From: SIAJ01 sp036266155
GTDB lineage: Bacteria > Planctomycetota > Planctomycetia > Gemmatales > Gemmataceae
Direction of reading: 5' to 3'
Assembly (NCBI GenBank): GCA_036266155.1
Contig: DATANR010000506.1
Coordinates: 1-54,148 of the forward strand
Length of the DNA stretch: 54,148 bases
Position numbers and translations under genes: made by a program. Below the pieces are notes generated by a model, which saw only the letters and a list, made by a program, of their open reading frames with translations, was not told the origin of the DNA and ran no database searches. Below are positions 54,041 to 54,148 of this stretch, piece by piece. Every line of letters starts with the position of its first letter. Positions within the stretch are counted from its first letter, which is position 1.

Positions 54041-54140
54041 GCCCCGAAGGGGCTCGGCAGGACAGCCCAGGGCAGCGCCCTGGGCAATGTGGCGCACAAC
54101 GAGCATGTGCACGCTGAAGGCGTGCGGCCGCTCGGCCGCA
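54041..54140. repeat. Cluster of GC-rich hairpin repeats at the window end
   Basis: Three hairpins: GCCCC/GGGGC (54041-54053), GCCCAGGGC/GCCCTGGGC (54065-54085) and TGCGGCCG/CGGCCGCA (54123-54140). The CCCAGGGC-type unit recalls intergenic repeats common in planctomycete genomes. No gene was seen from 53947 to the end. Confidence 0.6.
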
Positions 54141-54148
54141 TCCTTTCA

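Noticed and set aside
53092..54141. Long minus-strand frame through the cyclophilin gene
   Set aside because: It overlaps two well supported genes and has no recognised motif.

Overview
The window looks like a chromosomal segment of a planctomycete (phylum Planctomycetota, most like the Gemmatales/Pirellulales side). The reasons are the GC-rich sequence, five DUF1501 proteins, three secreted cytochrome-c/DUF1549/DUF1553 proteins, a DUF1080 protein, DUF1559-like proteins, a Hanks-type kinase of the non-RD type, WxPGxW-repeat and Gly/Tyr-rich secreted proteins, and many intergenic hairpin repeats. No phage, integrase, transposase, CRISPR array or rRNA was seen. There is one tRNA (Leu, anticodon CAA).

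Region by region: 1-11400 is sugar and uronate metabolism. It holds a UxaE-type tagaturonate epimerase with an SDR-type fructuronate reductase, a uronate-dehydrogenase-like enzyme, a Gfo/Idh/MocA protein, an LMW phosphatase, a second SDR, a class V aminotransferase downstream of a DUF1501/DUF1549 pair, and a secreted esterase. 11400-18850 holds a DUF4129-type membrane protein, a secreted hydrolase, endonuclease III, a TerC protein with an extra N-terminal domain, a polytopic ABC-2-like membrane protein and a Ser/Thr kinase. 18822-25985 is one long transport operon: a promoter, a Cys-rich secreted protein, an HlyD adaptor, a MacB/LolD-type ATPase, two FtsX-type permeases, a lipoprotein and a TolC-type outer membrane factor. 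It is followed by a decayed small-protein/HNH pair. 26555-30424 holds argS, rsfS with a structured leader, repeats and a hydroxyacid dehydrogenase.

30637-32844 is a tandem triplet of DUF1559-like secreted proteins. 32919-40048 (+) and 46388-40660 (-) are two convergent operons of nearly the same plan, DUF1501 - Planctomycete cytochrome C/DUF1549/DUF1553 - (DUF1080) - DUF1501, with a Gly/Tyr-rich secreted protein between them. 46468-47920 is a CbiM/DUF4198 metal uptake pair. 48005-54148 holds a PQQ-type beta-propeller, a WxPGxW protein, tRNA-Leu, a large secreted esterase/peptidase-like hydrolase, a secreted cyclophilin and terminal hairpin repeats.

The strongest candidates for something new are the efflux operon led by a Cys-rich protein with a nearly leaderless promoter, the alternative-pairing leader of rsfS, the paired DUF1501 operons, the duplicated domain fused to TerC, and a two-copy dispersed hairpin repeat with a G-rich loop. 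Many genes run tail to tail with short 3' overlaps. All functional statements are read from sequence motifs and family memory. No search was run.
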